Source: Pararge aegeria
Lineage: Eukaryota; Arthropoda; Insecta; Lepidoptera; Nymphalidae
DNA: 64,000 nucleotides
Assembly (NCBI RefSeq): GCF_905163445.1
Contig: NC_053190.1
Coordinates: 11,720,501 to 11,784,500 of the forward strand
Direction: 5' to 3'
Every line of letters begins with the position of its first letter. Position 1 is the first letter of the stretch. The notes beneath the pieces were generated by a model that saw nothing but the letters and a program-made list of their open reading frames with translations, searched no databases and was not told where the DNA came from. Both the position numbers and the translations under genes were made by a program. This document shows positions 11,401 through 26,400 of the stretch, piece after piece.

Positions 11401-14400
11401 GGTTATATCCGAAGTAAGTATACTATAATCTTTGTAATGTAATGTATGTATGTACTTATCTATGTAATTGAGATTTATGTAAGTTTATAATAGCATAAAT
11501 ATATATCATAAATATCTATTATAGTATATATAAATTTATATCAGTATTTTTGTAGTTAATATGTAAATGAAGTAAGTTTATTTTATTTTTTGAAACATCT
11601 TTTATGCACCACCCACTTTCCACTTTTTTATCGGCTTCTTACGCTCATGTTGCTTTAAAGATCACTTTTAGTGATAAGGCCTTTGCACCCTAGCACTAAG
11701 TTCTATTACTGTTTTCCCTATTGTGTTGTGTTGCTACAAAGTTTTTCTATTCTATTCCATAATCTGAAGACTCAGCGATGGTTCAGTGACACGTGCATAA
11801 ACTAATAAACCAAGTCTGTTTTTGTACATTTTCACCAATAGCCTAAACAGTTCACTGCTGAACTAATGGCCTCTCCCAAGGAGGGTTTGCCCATAGTCAC
11901 CAAGCTGGGCATACGTGTTTGTGAACGCAGCAGATGGTAGTATTTGCAGAGGACGCTGCTATCCGCTCTCCTTTATATGATATGTTAATCAAGCAAAATA
12001 CGTGATTTTTTATCAACAATGATATTTTTTGTATGGCAGTTCTATGTTATAGAGATTGATTGTTCAAGGCATACATTGATAAAATTGAATCACGAATGAA
12101 TAAACTGCGTTTTTTCCATAAAGTATAGAATTATGATACATACTGCTACTAAACGGCAGGTTGACCTCCCTGGTGCAGTGAAAAGTGTCGTGATATTATG
12201 TCACCATAAACGCAAAGTTTGTAAGAGGATGGCTGATGTTAAATGTTTGTTCGTTTGTTTAATTTGAACATTAAAAAAAAAAGTCGGCGGTCCCGGTTTC
12301 TTACGTGGCAGTGGAAATTTATGATATACGATTTTTTTCTTAACTGATCTGGGTGGAGGCTTTACTGTACAAAGACGCCAAGCTATTTAGCTTTCCGTTG
12401 CGATACCGTGTAACAACCGATTGGGGATGTTTTAAATATACCTGCCATATTAAGGTTTTTCTCTCTCTATGTTTGTAGAATTGGAGATGTTTTTAATATA
12501 ACTGCCATATTAAGGATTCCAGCTTTGAATTTGTTTAGTTTTCAATTTTAGTTAGTAAAGAGCTAAGTGAAATAAAAAAAGACAAATAAATTGAGTACCT
12601 ACTTCATAGCGTTACACATTTTATTCCTAAGGACATGACTAATAACAGAAAATAATACAACAAAAGGTACATTCTCTTTGCCTTGAGGTTCAGTCAGTGT
12701 CACAACTGTTCATTTGTTGATTCATATTTAAACTTTGTGAGGAATAAGGATGTATTGCAACTACATGGGAAATAGACTTTGTCAGAGATAATGCTTTTAT
12801 GTAACAATCCACATAAACATTACTTAATCGGTTTTCATGATAATTTTTTTCATTTAAAATGATTATTAGTGCATAGTTTTAACAATCGACGTTAGAGTGC
12901 ATGTTTTTAACACCATACAGGACTTCTGTTTTAAAAAGTAAGGGTTTATTATTATTTTTGGATATAGCTACTAGTTTGTTTAGTTTCTTTGTTTGTTAAT
13001 TATTTTCGGTTCAACCTTTTTTTCAAAATTTTGATGAAGTTTAGCACGTAACATGCATCCTAGGGATGGGCATAGGATAATATTTCTCCCGGAAATGCTG
13101 CTGGCCAAAAGTTACCCACGGGATTAAAATAATTAGCATTTGTGCTATTCAGGCTGGACAACTTAAATTATCTAGGTGAAGTATTATCGTGGTGACTTGA
13201 GTAAGCATTTATCGTATGGGTCTTTTGTCTGATGATTTATTTTTATGTTAGTTATAGGTACACCAATGCATCATGAATCATCCCCAGCCATATTAGTCTC
13301 TCACCACTTGGCATTGGCCATCTACCAGGAAGTAAGTTTGCAGTCAATGGGAAAAACTGGCTACTCAAGTCTGGCAACTGAGTCTGAGTTGTGCTTTTGA
13401 GGTTCATTATATCATCCCATTCCTGGCCCACGACATGGCACGGGTCTCCCACAATGAGAAGGGGTACGGCCGTAGTCCACCACGCTGGCCCAGTGCGGAT
13501 TGGTGGACGCCACACACCTTCGAGAACATTATGTAGAACTTTCAGGCATGCAAGCAAGTGATACTTTAATTACTTAAATCGCACATAACTTAGAAAAGTT
13601 GGAAGTGCGTGCTGGGATTCGAACTCGCCCCCCGTGAAGTCGAGCTGGTACCCAATGCGCTACCATCGCTTCAAATCAGTCATACAGCGTTAATAAAGCT
13701 TACAAAAATTGTCTAGCTTCTTTAAAATATCAAGCTTTCTACAATGCATACTAACAAAAGTCTACAGTGTTGTGATACGGCGGGCAGATGAGCTGTATCT
13801 GCTTCAAATAAGGCAGCAAGAGCGGCACGGAGCCCATATAGGCGCACCTGCCAGCCGCCACCGCGTATAGTCTGTCCACCATGTGCAGCAACATCGCTGA
13901 GGGTTGGTGCATGCTGATCACCACCGTCCTCCCTTGTCGAGCCAATAGATGCAGGAGGTAGATCAGCTGCTTTGAGATCGAACAGTCGAGGCCGCTGGAA
14001 CGAGAAATATTACATGATTGGTACATTTCAGTTCAACATTTTCAAACAAACCTACTGAGCTACTAGAGAAAGAATATTAACACAACATATATACCACCCA
14101 AAGGAGCACTAATTATTTTATTATATTACTGTTTCCCTGCATTGCAAATTTTATATAAATTTGTTGTAAACTTTCACGCGATCGAACTGGGAGATAGCAT
14201 TGTCACGAGATAGCGCTCTTTCGATTCCATACAAATCGTAGTTAACTTCACGAGATCGAACTGGGAAACAGCATTTTCATGAGACGGCGCTCTTTCGATT
14301 CCATACAAATCGAAGTTAACTTTCACGCGATCGAACTGTGAAACAGCATTGTCACGAGATGGCGCTCTTTCGAATCCATACAAATCGTAGTTAACTTTCA

Positions 14401-17400
14401 GGTAACAGGCAAAATATGTAGGTAGAATATCTCACACTATGTTTTAATAGCTGCACTTAAACTCACACTGTATCCTAGCATAAAATGAAATTTTATGATA
14501 CATTTAAGTAATCTTTCTCAGCAAGATCATTCTAGTTTATAATTAAATATCTTAACAGTACGTAAAAATCATAACTGTAAACTAGTACAAAAAATGCTCA
14601 CGTTTTTGTAGGTTATATCCACCTGGGTACTTGAAAACTTCACAGTTCATTTATAACGTTAATTAAACAAACTGTAACAGCAAAATTGAATGATTGGAAC
14701 GATAGAGTAAAAAAGGTTGTTAAACATTCTTTTTTACTAAACGAAGACATTCTAATTCTTCCTGTTAATTTATCAACAGTTAAGAAAAATTCCGTGTTTG
14801 AGATGAGAACTAATCAATAAACCAAAATTATGTAGTTTGACATATATTAAAGAGGTAATAAAAAACTGATAATTTTCATTACTTTGGTCAATTTCAAGTC
14901 AATGCCTGATAAGATTGTGAGTGCTATTTAAGCCTTCGTTATATAATTAACAATGTGTCTACCTATCACAGTGATTTGTGAATTGCAAAGAGCTCCGATA
15001 GCGATGACCAAGAGTCAAAGGTTAAATATCTTTGTTTAAATATGTTTAGGTGTTGTCATTTGTCTGATAACCGAAATGTATCGAGCATGAAGTATGCGCA
15101 CCACAACAAATTATATGTTAAATTAAGGTAAAAATATATTTAGGCATATTGAAGAAGGTTATTGAAGATTGGTAAATATTGGATAGAAGCAGGCGTTACT
15201 TTGCGGAAATCCATTATATATTATGAAAATTAAGCTTAATTTTATTAACTAAGCTTATTTTTATAATTGAAGATTGGCATTGATTTACGAGTTATTTTAT
15301 CATCATATCAAACCATTCCCATCCCATCCTCCCACAATGAGAAGGGTTTATAGCCGTAGTCCACCACGCTGGCCTAGTGCGTATACTTACACGCACTAGG
15401 CCAGCAGCAGACTCCACACACCTTTGCGAACATTATAAAGAACTCTACTGTTTACAGGTTTCCTTACGATATTTTCCTTAACTGTTGAAACAAGTGATAT
15501 TTTAATGGCTTGAAACGCAGATAATTTAGGAAAACTAGAGGCGCGTCTTAGTATTCAAATTAAATCCAAAAGTGAAGCCGAATTCCATTCGATTCATCAT
15601 ATTTATAGGTCACAGACATTAGCCATGACAACTTTTCCTTCCGCTTGTGTCCCTCTTATTACGTTGGCAATGAATATTTTTACATATTTGTATGACAGCA
15701 ATGATATAGTTTGGCCCTCGTTCTCGAAGCAGGTGTATTTATCCAATCGACGCAAGGGTTCAGTACTGGCAAACCAATAGTTACTAGTTAGACCCGCACT
15801 AAAACTAAAAGTTTGGTGCAACATGTTACGTTGGGAATCATGAGCTTTGAAACTCGTCAGTGCTTCGCAAGTGCATACAGCTGGTGTTGATGACGTAATA
15901 GTTTAATTTTCTTTGTTGTGGAACACAGATGACAATGAATAGATATATGACACTCGTTACACGAGGAGTCGTGCGATACGTACCACGCATTTGCTACGCC
16001 GCGCCGGCACTGCGTTTAGTATGATCATTTAGTTTAGTATAGTTGTACAGTAGTATAAGACAGTAGTAGTATGGTTCTTTAGACAAGTTAAAAATGGAAA
16101 CTGGGACGGGTAATATTTTTAAACTTAGAGTTTAACCAATTTATCTTTGAATTTACAAAGGTAGACTAACTCTTCGACGTGTGTGTTCAATTCTATTTTA
16201 TTCTAATAAAACATGCCTTTGCTCGATATACTTTCAGCTATATTAGTGCCAGCTCTTGGGTCACAAGACGCGGGGATCAATATTTTATGTTTATTTCATT
16301 ATTGACTAGCTTATTGGCATTATCTTACTGTTCTAAGCGTTTATAATGTAATCAAGGTTTATACTCGCAACTTTGTGCTTGTATTATTAATTTTAAATTC
16401 CATATACAACCTCGTCAGAGATAGTTATTTGATGTACGATGTTATTAACAGAAATAGGACTTTACATTAGCTTAGTTAAAGGCTAAAAAAAAAAAGAAAA
16501 TGAAATATTTTAAATTTACCTTGTAGGTTCATCTAGGAACATGACGGGCGGATCGCTGACCAGTTCCAACCCAATCGCGAGTCTTTTCTTCTGACCGCCC
16601 GACAAACTTCCCGCTCTGGTCCCCCGGGCTTGACAGACACCAAGTGAGGTTATTATTTCTTCTACCTGAAAAACACTAACTTATTAAGAAGCAACCAATC
16701 ATAGTTTTACTAGAGTTTGTTTTTTTGATTGTTTAAAAGTTCTCTGGAAATGCCAGTAAGATTTATCATTATCAACGCACTGCAGGCCACGGGTGTCCTT
16801 GGGTGAGATGGTCGATTGGCACGCTTCACACGCCTATGATAACTTAACGTAGAACTGGCAGGCACGCAGGTTTCCTCACGATGTTTTACTTCGTCGGTGG
16901 TCCGTTCTCCGTCCGCGTTTATAAAGGTTTTCTTACAAATCCTGTGGGAAATGTTTGTTTTCCTGGGATAACAAAGTAGCCTGTTACTCTCCGTCCTTTT
17001 AACTAACCCTATGCAAAAAAGTAGCCTATGCGGAATAGGCACACCGGAAATTGTACTGTATATATACATGAATCGCATGTTGATTGGTTCCTTTTTACGA
17101 TAGTACCCTTGCCTCGTCTAACTGGAGTACCAAGAAATCGACACATAAGATGTGGATCCAAAAACCTCACGAGAAAATAAAATTTGATTGGTTGCTTAGT
17201 TAAGAAGAAAAGGGAGGACAAGCAAACACACTTGAGCATTTATAACATCAGTTAGGACTAGTTTGGATTAGGTAGTCTAAAAATATTACTACATATATAC
17301 ATGCATATATGCATACATAATATGTGCATGTATATATGTATACTTAATATTCAACTAAGGTCTTAACTAAGTACATCGACAATGTACATAATGTACATAA

Positions 17401-20400
17401 AATCGTTATTTTTGTGAATTCTCATAATTACTTTTGTTGTTTTTTTTTGTCATAGCCGGCCAGTTTAGATATTTGGCGCCACATACAATGTAATTGTTCA
17501 TTTTATGGACAAAAAAAAAAACTTTATTTATGCCATTAAAGAATTACGTATGCTTCTAGAAGGTTCGCCTCATATCTTTGTTTATGCTATTCAAGGATAT
17601 TAATTTTATTACTGAAACAATAGCCCTTGTAATATAAGATTTAAATACCAAAGTGTGTTTTAGGGTTTGTTCCTTTTTCACGCTTAAAAGAACGTGAAAA
17701 AGGAACGTTTTTTTTTTTTTTTCTCTGGTTTTGTCTGGCTTCAGTCGTAGCTAGTTACCACTTCGGTCTATGATATATAGATTAGGACTTATGAGTAGGT
17801 ACATGTATTATTAAGTCATTGACATTGTGCGAAATTACGTTTTTTGAGTCGGTTAAAAATGAAAGTAGTAGCAATGATTGGAGTCGATGCTCATTTACCT
17901 TGGCCTCAAATTTACAATATTATGCGAACCGAGTGTAAATTAAAGCAGATTTTCTGTACTTGAACAATGATTACAGTTTTAGCACTTTATGTGTGCGGTC
18001 GTTGGATCTTCTGCAGACTGGGTCAATCAATCAAAGCTTATAAATGACCCACTGATGGGCACAGACCCTTCTAAAAGAAGAGATGGAAATATAATATTAA
18101 CCTACCATGCTGCTTCAATGGGGGCTTTAAAGTATTATTAGGAATCACATGTTAGTAATGATAACCTGGAAGTGCCGCTAAATTTGCTCCACGAGGCACA
18201 AGAGCAGATAACGACATTTTTTTTACTCCTGGCCAATACTGAAAATTTCTTGACAAAAACACATTGACTTGCAGGATGCAATAAGTATATGTGGACAATT
18301 TATTTAAACAAGATCAATTTTTTATTTATTTTTTAATGCAGTGGTTGAGTCGAACATGGACGGAACCTATACATTTGCGCATTTATTATTTAGTACGCGC
18401 GTTATAATTTTTTGCTTAGCCGTCGGGGTTGGCAGCGGAACCTCTTCCAGAGAATCTCTTCCAGAGACCCCGACCATCGCCGTTACCATAAACGCTGGAA
18501 AGCGCAACGTTGGTAGACCCCCCAGGTGGACAGACGACATAAAACAGAGTCACAGAAATAGCTGGATACAAGGAACACAAAACCGTAGCGATTGTAGATT
18601 ATGAAGCTTGGTGTACGATCGCTAATATTTTGTCCCATTTGCCCCAAAAGAAGGCGTCAACTCAGGGAAGCTACTCAGCGAGCAATTCTGATCTGATGTG
18701 ATTATTCTCAAATTCTCTTGTACCGGCTCGTTGCCACTATGCAACTCGTCGGGCGTCTACCAACGCTGCCTTTACTGGTGCGAGGTCGCCACTCTAGCTC
18801 CTTGGGACCCCAACGTCCATCGGTTCTCTGAGCTATGCCACTTCAGCTTCGCTACTATCGACTTAAATGATGATTAATATGACTATAGAAATATATACTT
18901 ACTCTTCTACGTTTTTGATTACTGCTCACATGGTTTCCGAGCTTCAGCTCAGCGGCTATCGTGAGGGATTCATGGATGGTGAGCATGTCATGAACTTTGT
19001 CGTCTTGCAAGATGTAGCAGGAACGCCTCCTAAACATCTTCTCATTTCTCACCCGGCCATTTACACACACTTTTCCACTGGTCGGCTTTCTGTAACAAAG
19101 ATAAATGAAATGTATTTAATTACTTTTTCTTTTTAAATTAGCAACGTTCTTTTAGGTAGGAACCATCCATAAATTACGTGTCACGAATTTTGTTACTCTA
19201 TACCACAGTGTAAAGATAGTAAAAATCAAGTTAACATAAGTTATCAAGTATGTTACTTAATCGCGCAAAAACGGCTATCCGGATTTGGATGAAATTTGGC
19301 GTAGCCTTTGACATGGAATAAAACATAAGATATTTTTTCATCCCGGGAAATAAGAGAGTTCCCGTGAGCATAAAAAACCTTCATCCACGCGAACGAAGTC
19401 GCGGGTATCAGCTAGTAATAATATAGTTTTGTCGAAAAGTAAACAAAACAAACTAAATAAACAATCGACTTACTAGAAGTGGTTATAAAATAGTGATAAT
19501 TGAGTATCGTCGAATGGTTCAGAACTTTCAGTATGATATGTTTCTATAACATGATTCCTGAGGTAATTTTGAACCGACCAATGAAGCCACCTTTGCTTGG
19601 AAGCACAACGCTCCGCAGAATAATAATTGTAAAAATACAACTACTGCAGCACTTTGCAGTGTGTAGAGTTATATACGCCATTTGATATGAAGCTTATATA
19701 AGCAATGTAAGCTAATTAAGGGCACATCAGCTTTAGCATCCACATTCATCCATCCACATCTATCCATCCATATCCATCCATATCCATCCACATCCATCCA
19801 CATCCATCCATGGACACAGGGCGGCACTTTTTAGGACGTGTGCCTTGCATGTCCTGCGAAGTGTTGCTCTGTTTATGGCCATCTGCATGCTTCGAGACTT
19901 ATTATAATAAAAAAAAAGTATACTTTGAGTTGAGTCGTTTTTCAGTTGATATGGTGTGCGAAAGCCATAAGCCATGTTTATAGCTTACACAAGTAACAAC
20001 GAAGGCCACTAATACCCGTTTTCACTAACGACAAACAATGCAATGTCTGGATAAGTAACGCCTTATCAAAGGTGATTCCTAAGCATATATTCAATTCACC
20101 GTTCACTTATATATAACCTAGGAGTTAGTGGAACGTTTTTTCTATAGAAATCGCCTAAATAATTAGGTATTCGATTTCAGCGATGCCTAGGTTCAGTAAA
20201 AACGGGCATAAGAGTTCTTTGCTCGCCCCGTACTTCCTTAGTCGCCTCGTACAAAACCCGCAGTAAGAGAAGGGATTGTGACAACTGTATTTTGATCTGG
20301 CGGCATCACTCAGCACTAAGGTTAATGACATGTCGTGCTGGTGCTTTTGACAGTGGCCTATCTTCATAAATATTTTATAATCTCGTAACTGAAATAACCA

Positions 20401-23400
20401 CCGTTAACTGAATCGGTACCATCTGTTATCAATACATATTGTAATGATAAGATCGTGGTATGACCTAAATAAAAATATTTATTACTAGCTTTATTCTAAG
20501 TACGAATTCGCATCAGAACGATTCGGAATCGGGGAACGTTGTTGTACCTATACGATATCTTTAATATAAAACATATAATCTTTAATTCGTCTCCAGGATG
20601 CAAGCTAAATGAGTGCTAAATTCGCAATCAAGTTCTTTCTCAATAAGGCTTTTTTTTTCCAATACAATGTAGTAATATAAGACGTATATTTTATGGTCTT
20701 TTTGAATCATACGAGATCATAAAATGCCACATAAAACAAGCTAACAATTCAGACATAACACTTCAATCAACATAGAGTCATAAATTAATGCTCATTTTTA
20801 TAATAGAAGTTTTAGCTAGAATGCAAGTGAAATAAAAAATATTTTAAATAATAATAAGAAAATAAAAATATTAAAAAATTTGCAGCAGGTCAAGCTCTAT
20901 TTCTTGTACTATAATTCAGCGCGGTGTTAAAAGTCTGGTTTCGTCCTAATTGGTCACTCAACCGATTACAAAATGGCGTTTTCACAATTTGATAGTTTAT
21001 TTATGCAACTTTTGCAAAATTTTCTCTACGACCACGACAAATAATTTATATTGAAGTGAAGTCATTTCATACAACATTCATACAATCATCAACAAATAAT
21101 CATGTACTTATAGGTTTTGTAGAATATCAATATGAGTTTTCCGATTTGCTGTGTGATGATAATGTCAGTTTACTTGGTCATATTTTGAATCATCTCTGAA
21201 AGTATATAGTAGGTACTTAGATACTTATAAACTTAAAATATAACCCAAATGGTTAGTTAGGTTAGGTTACACAAGACACAAGACTGCTTAGAAAAAGGTC
21301 GCTCCGCTCGCATCTCTCACAAGATAGGAAATTTTAAGATTGTAAACTGTAATATGATGTTGAAAAAAGAGCAATCTGCTGAGTTCTCCGCCTATTTCGT
21401 AAGATGGCTGTAAAGGTATCAACCTTTGCCATAGTTCATGGAAATTGTTAAAATTCAATACTAATCTAAAATTCATAATTGGAACATTTCGCAGCACGTA
21501 TTTCCGTTCCTAGAGACAGACGTAGAGGTGCATAAAGTATCTATTGTTTGCAAATCAGAATTAAGCAAAAAGATTTCGTAAGTTCACTAATAAAATAAGT
21601 TGATTTAAATAATCTTTATTAAAATAGAATTATAAAACCTTGACTAACATGTTAATAATTTAATTGTCTAAATTATGTAGGTATAACTATTTTTTTTTTT
21701 TGATTTTTTTTTTGAACTATATGTAATTTAAATAACGAATATGGGAGATTTAACTATAGGCACTTTATCGTGCAAATGAAGTTAACAAATAAACAATTTT
21801 TATTTCTGAATTTTATTTCTACAAGTTGTCTAGGTCCTAGGGTTCCGTACCAAAATTGTAAAATTTTAACCCTTTCGGTGCGACTTTCTTCATCCTTTCA
21901 TTCATCCTTTCATTTGGCACAGCTATCAAGCGACATGAAATTTGGAATAGTAGTTCATAAATAATAGTGGCTCACTTGGAACAGAAAATATAGAAATAAG
22001 ATTTTCATTTGAATATTTTTTTTTTGTTTGGAATAATCTTAGGTGACAGTGTTCACAAACGCAGAAGGAGGCATATGATCACTTCTAGATTTTGTTGCTC
22101 TACATATCAATTCATTACCGGCCGACTCAAGGGCACAGGTATCCGCAATGAGAAGGGGTTAAAGCCGTAGTTCACCACGCTGGTCCAGTGCGGATTGATG
22201 TACTCCACACTCCTTTCAGAACATAATTTAGTACTCGGTAGTAGTTTGGTTTAAACTCGGTCCCCCTAAATTGAAGTCGAAGTCTTATCCAAGGAAGCAG
22301 TCGTTTTAATTGTTTAAAAAAAAAAAAATTGAGTTAGGAAATAGTTTTAATCCTGTTGTACCCATTCTCGCGGGAATACTGGGATAAAAAGTATTTTATG
22401 TGTTAATCCAGATTATAAAACAACCTACATGCCAAATTTCAGCCAAACCCGTCAAACCGTTTTACGTAAAACAGTAACAGACTATCACAAATCTCGCATT
22501 TATATTATTAATGTGATGTGTGATGTGGATTATTAGTATTTCCAATTCCAAAATTCAATAAAACGTAAGTATTTTTTTATATAAACCGGTGCGTAGCCGG
22601 ACCGAACCTCTAGTCTTTATTAATATTTTTAGTCCTTTCTTCACGCCCTTACTTAGCAACAAATCTTCTTTATTTTAGACATAACTTTACTTGAAAGGAC
22701 GGAGATTAACATAGGCTACTTTTTATCCCAGTAAAACAAACGGTATTTGTATTAAACGACGACGAAGAAAGCGGGCATAAGCTTGTAAAAAATATTGGTA
22801 TTTATTTGTACATGAAGTTGAAAATATTTAGTAGACAGAGATTGTACTGATTAGATACATGCCGTATCTAGACTGCTTCAAACCGATGATTCAACAATTT
22901 AAATAGATAAAGACTATTCTTATTCATTTTGAGAAGGGCACTGCGGTTGTTGAGAATTATTTAATAAGTACTCCAATAATTCTCAACGAACAAAGGCGTA
23001 AGTATGTATTACCGTTACTTCCTAATAACGCAAACTAGATGAATTGGACGGAAGTAGCTGAAGTCATCTATTGAGCACTTCCTCTTGATCTAGATCCTTA
23101 AACAGAGGTGGGTGGGTGCACTGAAGTATCGAAATTAGAGAGCTAGGCCTGGTACCAAAGCATAGATGGGTGGCGAGGCGAGAAGTTTATTAAAACGCTA
23201 GCTTTTGCCGTTCTTCGTTCACGTTTATTAGACATCCCGTAGGAACCGATTGTCTGCCTACGTTAAAAAGGAAAGTATTTAACTCTTCGTCGTTACAACT
23301 AGCTCTATACCAAAAACCAAGTTAATTGATTGCCTTGTTAAGGTGCAAAGGAGGAACAATCTAACAAACACACTTTCGCCTTTACGATATTAGTGAAGAC

Positions 23401-26400
23401 AAGCTTATGTGCGCAATTTCGTTCGCGTTTTTTTCAGTGTTTTTGGATTGGAGCTAAATATGTGAATTAGGCATGCGAGAGTATCAGTTTTGCTATCTCG
23501 CGACATCTAAGCATCTCTGCTACACCACTTAGCATTATTAGAAACGGTTACACGAATCTGCCACCTAGCACATTATATCTGTATTTCTCGGTTGACTAAC
23601 GTAACTACGGCTCGGTCGTTGGATTTGCTCGGTGGGAGCACTTCTTTTAAAGGAGTCGGAGACCTGTATGTAGGCGGGGTGGACGAGCGAGCAAATCTTT
23701 TATTTAATAAAATTTCTTTTCAAGAGTCCTTTTCAAGTATGAATTTACTATAAAATGTATGTAGCATTGTGTTAAAGCTCAAATTTACCTAGAATTCATA
23801 AGTTTGGGCTTTTAAGTGACAGTTTCATAAAAAAAAATCAGAAGTATAGGATTTGCGATTCTAAGAAAAGTAGTATTAGGTCCATTTTACTAAGACAGAG
23901 ATACAGAGTTTAGTGCCCGAAAACGACTCTTCGATTGCGAGCGAGAAAATTTTATACTATGGTTAAACCATTTACCTAGCTTAGCTACGAAATCGAGGCA
24001 CTTTTATAAGTCGCTTTACACGCCTTTTACTGACAGACAATAGAGCACAATCTTATTGGTTGGTTTCAAATACGTCCAGGGCAATTCAGGCTAGAACAGC
24101 TTACGCGCTTGATAAAAAAAATATAAATTTAGTGATATACTTTCCTTTTTAATCATCATCATCATCATGTCAACCAACGGACGTCCTCTGCTGGAAACAC
24201 GTTAATTGTAGGGTCTTGTTCAACTAAGGAACTTCAATGTGTGCATATTTGTCTAAATAAAACTATATATAAGTTCACTAATATAATAATTTACGAGTAA
24301 AACCTTGCTCATTATGTGGTCAAAAATAAACGGTCCATCTGTATTGCAACCGCTAATAAAGTGACAACGTCTTATAATTTGAAAGAGCCGGCTGCACGAA
24401 CGAAAAAACATGACTTATGCGGCGTTACCTCGCTCTGAGGCGTTCCATTCAAGGCTTGAAGTGCAAGCGAGAGCGCGGAACGAGCGACAAAGAGGCACAG
24501 TCGGCCTCCGCGTTCGACATCTGTCTCTCTCCTACTTGAGTGAGCGATGCGTCCGCGTGGACAGCTTCTATACAATAATACATTTATGTTTTCGGCAAGT
24601 ATGAAGTGCAGTTAAAAGTGAATGTGGTGCCAATTGTTTATAGCAACGATAATATCTATCAAACATATAAAATTAAAATTTTCTTTTGAAAAATGCAACC
24701 ATTCCATCAGTATTTTTTTACGACGTTGTCACGTTCAACTATCGTCAGTAAGCCGACTTTACAGACAACCAATTTTTTTTTAAATTTGAATAATCGAACG
24801 CTTGAAAAGTCCACACACGTTAATAATCAATTTTTTTTGGTTTTAGATATGTTTATGATAAATATTGGATAGAAGCAGGCTTTACTTTTATTCCATGATA
24901 TATTATGAAAATTGAGCTTAATTTGCTATACTCCGCGAACAGCAGGAGAATCTGTATGGACAGATGACAGCAAACGCAAGGAGCCGCTGGACACCAGTTG
25001 CACAAGAGCCTATAATTAACTTATGTCCAGCAGTGGACATCCATTGGTGGACATGATGATAATGATAATGAAGAAAGGAAAATATAACTAAATATATATA
25101 TCTTTTTTATCAACTACAGGGAAGCTCTTGACTGGAGTATCAGATAGTTGTAAGTGATGATGCAGTCTCAGATGGTAAAGCACGCAGTTCTATAGATTTT
25201 GACTCATATACCAGAACATATCAAATGAAAAAAAATTACCCGGCTAAGTTTGTTGTGGGCTCTTCTTAGACCAGGGCGCGATTGGAACCCTCGTAGCTTT
25301 AGGTTTAAGTTGGCGAACGAAGTTATCACCATCCCCTTACAATTATGTAAACATATGTATGAACGCTCCATAAGTGCCTGTGACAGATCTACATGAATAA
25401 AAAAATTTTGAATTTTGAATTTGAATTTTGGAGGGTAGGGAAAGAAAACCATGCCACTTTTATTTCGTGTTTTTGTGGCTTAATTATCACATGTCCATAT
25501 AGGTAGGTTTTACCTATCTCTATAAAACCAACAATACTATCTTTAAGTGGCTTCGCTCATCGGCATGGATATAATATATTGTTTTTAAACTGTACCGTGT
25601 TATATTCCGTACCGTAATATCATTGTTATTTTTTTTATTCGATCATACAACCTTGAATACGGGGATTGTAACCTCTTTGAAATGACCGAGGCATGCTTTA
25701 CAATAAAAAATCAAATGAAAAATTCGAAAATCCATTTGTCATCCAATTTTTGTGGCTGGGCAAAATCTGCTGTGATTTATCACATAAGTAATGACTTATT
25801 ATTTGGTTTGACTACGTTTTGTATCGAACATCCCTTGTTTAGTTAGTGTGCTATGTTAAGTCATCCATACAATACAGCCAGGCAATTATTATGAATCATG
25901 TCATCTAAGTGTTGTATCGATATCTCTCTAAACAGCTGCATAAGTACTTATACACCTGTTGCCAGTGACTTCGTCCGCGTTAATTCCGTTTTTTGAAAAT
26001 CCTGCGTATGATTTCATTTCCTGGGAAAACAATATCCCAGGCCCGTTATCAGGTTGCAAGCTAGATATGCAAAATTTCGCCACAATCGATTTAGTTGTGA
26101 AACCGTGCATAAGTAATATTTGTTTAAACATTAATTACAACATTATCCGGTTGCTTTATCAAGATAAATTATATATATAGTATCGCTTTTTTGATATTAA
26201 TGTTTGTTTTTAGCAACTGTACTGCCGCTTGGTAGGCAGATTCTACCGACCAAGAAGTATTCGACAAGAAACTCAGTTTAAAAATATAATTCATAAATGA
26301 ATATTATCAGAAATTTCTTGGTAAAAAAACCCAATACTTACCAATCTTTGGCACGACCCGGTAATTGAATCCAGGACACGCTACCTGCTAAATTTACGAA

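Larger units (their letters stand above)
13995..16519 (-). other. ABCG intron 4 (2.5 kb)
   Basis: Between GTAAAT and TTCCAG. It contains the 73-bp tandem repeat (14168-14401), a family K fragment (about 15180-15265) and a diverged SINE B (15300-15600). The rest, 14402-15170 and 15610-16519, shows nothing recognisable. Confidence 0.75.
16666..18902 (-). other. ABCG intron 3 (2.2 kb)
   Basis: Between GTAAGT and TTTTCAG. It contains a SINE B fragment (about 16770-16885), family D-like fragments (about 16940-17230), two palindromes (17279-17341, 17669-17706) and a LINE coding remnant (about 18480-18604). Confidence 0.7.

Noticed and set aside
13252..13557. 101-codon minus-strand frame
   Set aside because: It runs through a SINE family B copy and has no protein domain.
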